Below, one piece after another: positions 11,693 through 12,409 of a stretch of DNA of 12,409 nt. This DNA is from an uncultured Actinomycetes bacterium (lineage in GTDB: Bacteria > Actinomycetota > Thermoleophilia > Gaiellales > F1-60-MAGs149), in contig CAIQOY010000277.1 in the NCBI GenBank assembly GCA_903873565.1, forward strand, positions 1 through 12,409, in the 5' to 3' direction. The notes under the pieces are model-generated. The model did no database searches. It worked only from the letters and a program-made list of their open reading frames with translations, and had not been told where the DNA came from. Each line of letters begins with the position of its first letter. Position 1 is the stretch's first letter. The position numbers and the translations under genes were made by a program.

Positions 11693-12409
11693 CCCGCCGA
11701 CCAGGCTCGGGGGCACCAGCATCGCGCCCTCGCGCGGGTCGCCCGGCGGGGGCGTGCGCAGGGCGCGGCCGAGGTCGCGGGCGGCCGACAGGCGCAGCGC
11801 GCTCGCGGCGGCGTCGAAGGCGTCCTCGCTGGCCGCCGCGCGCTCGAGCTGCCGGCGGCTGAGGTCGGCGTGGCGGCGCAGCCAGGCGCGGCACTCGGCG
11901 GGCCGCGACTTGGCGACGGGACCGGTCAGGAGGCGCGGCCAGATCTCGCAGACCGCGTGGCGCCCGGCGGGCTCGTAGGGCCAGATCGCCCAGCCCGCCG
12001 CGGCCAGCCGGAGCAGGTGGGGGATCCCGCGCACCGTGCCCGTGCCGACGGCGCCGGCGCCGCCGATCTGGAAGACGCTCTTGGGCGCGATCCCGCGCAC
12101 GCTCCAGCCCTCCTCGCAGGCGCGCAGCTGCGGCTCGGGGCCGCGGCGGGTGCCGGGGCGGCCCCAGAAGGGCGCCGGGCAGCGGGCCAGCCAGCCCTCG
12201 CCGTGCTCGGCCACGCCCCGCCAGATCTGCGCCGGCCGCCGCCAGCCGTGGGCGTCGAGGAACCAGGCCGGGTAGGAGAACGAGAAGTCGATGCCGACCA
12301 CGGCGCGCGGGACCTCGCGCCGGCGCGCGCACAGCCAGTCGATCACCGCGTCGCGGTCGCGGCCGCCCTCGAGCCGCTCGAGGCGCCCGTCGACGGCCTC
12401 GGCGATCCA
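11690..12409 (-). CDS. DUF429-like protein (RNase H-like fold), N-terminus outside the window
   Basis: 239 residues are visible and the frame is open to the right edge. The segment before the GTG at 12346 (IAEAVDGRLERLEGGRDRDA) is coding-like and continuous with the rest, so the true start is probably beyond the window. Blocks visible are VVGIDFSFSYPAWFL (Asp41), APKSVFQIGGAGAVGTG, IPHLLRLAAAGWAIWPYE, VCEIWPRLLTGPVAKS and SEDAFDAAASAL. An Asp in the first strand, a Glu in EIWP and a final ED-FDA motif fit the DUF429/RNase H-like pattern of acidic active-site residues. Nuclease activity is only predicted for that family. First visible gene of the - strand operon; 10 bases separate it from the Glu/Pro-rich ORF. 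Confidence 0.72.
   Translation of the reverse strand, partial: WIAEAVDGRLERLEGGRDRDAVIDWLCARRREVPRAVVGIDFSFSYPAWFLDAHGWRRPAQIWRGVAEHGEGWLARCPAPFWGRPGTRRGPEPQLRACEEGWSVRGIAPKSVFQIGGAGAVGTGTVRGIPHLLRLAAAGWAIWPYEPAGRHAVCEIWPRLLTGPVAKSRPAECRAWLRRHADLSRRQLERAAASEDAFDAAASALRLSAARDLGRALRTPPPGDPREGAMLVPPSLVGG

Noticed and set aside
1..12409. CRISPR arrays, tRNA/rRNA genes, insertion sequences, phage attachment sites
   Set aside because: No regularly spaced repeats, cloverleaf sequences, transposase motifs or flanking repeats were seen on reading both strands.

Overview
The window is very GC-rich bacterial chromosome, by eye well above 70% G+C with almost every third codon position G or C. The gene content is that of a high-GC actinobacterium: a fused RibBA, a zinc-finger type ribosomal protein L28, NarL-type two-component genes, and many first genes that appear to be leaderless. 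A Thermoleophilia/Solirubrobacterales-like host is my inference, not something the sequence proves. The window shows housekeeping core genome with several small accessory features, and no phage, IS, CRISPR array or stable RNA gene.

Layout, left to right. (1) rsmB (5' end outside the window) and rpe on the + strand, the usual actinobacterial lead-in to riboflavin genes. (2) A two-component pair, a response regulator and a four-helix membrane histidine kinase whose start and stop codons overlap, lying between rpe and ribD. (3) A complete riboflavin operon ribD-ribE-ribBA-ribH (3843-7429) with a Shine-Dalgarno before ribE and a GTGA overlap at ribBA/ribH. It converts GTP plus ribulose 5-phosphate to riboflavin; rpe interconverts that same pentose phosphate. 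(4) rpmB on the - strand, convergent with ribH and divergent from a DAK2-DegV fusion gene (7688-9418), which looks like fatty acid kinase FakA joined to its acyl-carrier FakB. (5) A tiny membrane-protein reading frame on the - strand (9400-9591), interrupted by an in-frame TGA. (6) A + strand pair: a 101-residue 'Virulence_fact'-type protein and a zinc-dependent homocysteine methyltransferase of the Bmt/MetH-N type, two bases apart. (7) A - strand operon entering from the right edge: a DUF429-like protein, a 51-residue Glu/Pro-rich protein and a 229-residue protein with a Cys cluster.

Two structural themes recur. First genes of transcription units tend to carry a TANNNT-like -10 element exactly 6-7 bases before the start codon (leaderless geometry), while several genes inside operons have Shine-Dalgarno sequences or overlap the upstream stop codon. 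All three convergent junctions hold a compact GC hairpin with a four-base loop, and two of these hairpins include the stop codons themselves. The items I would check first are the FakA-FakB fusion that lacks the usual FakA C-terminal domain, the TGA-interrupted small membrane protein, and the His-to-Gln change at a RibB metal-ligand position.
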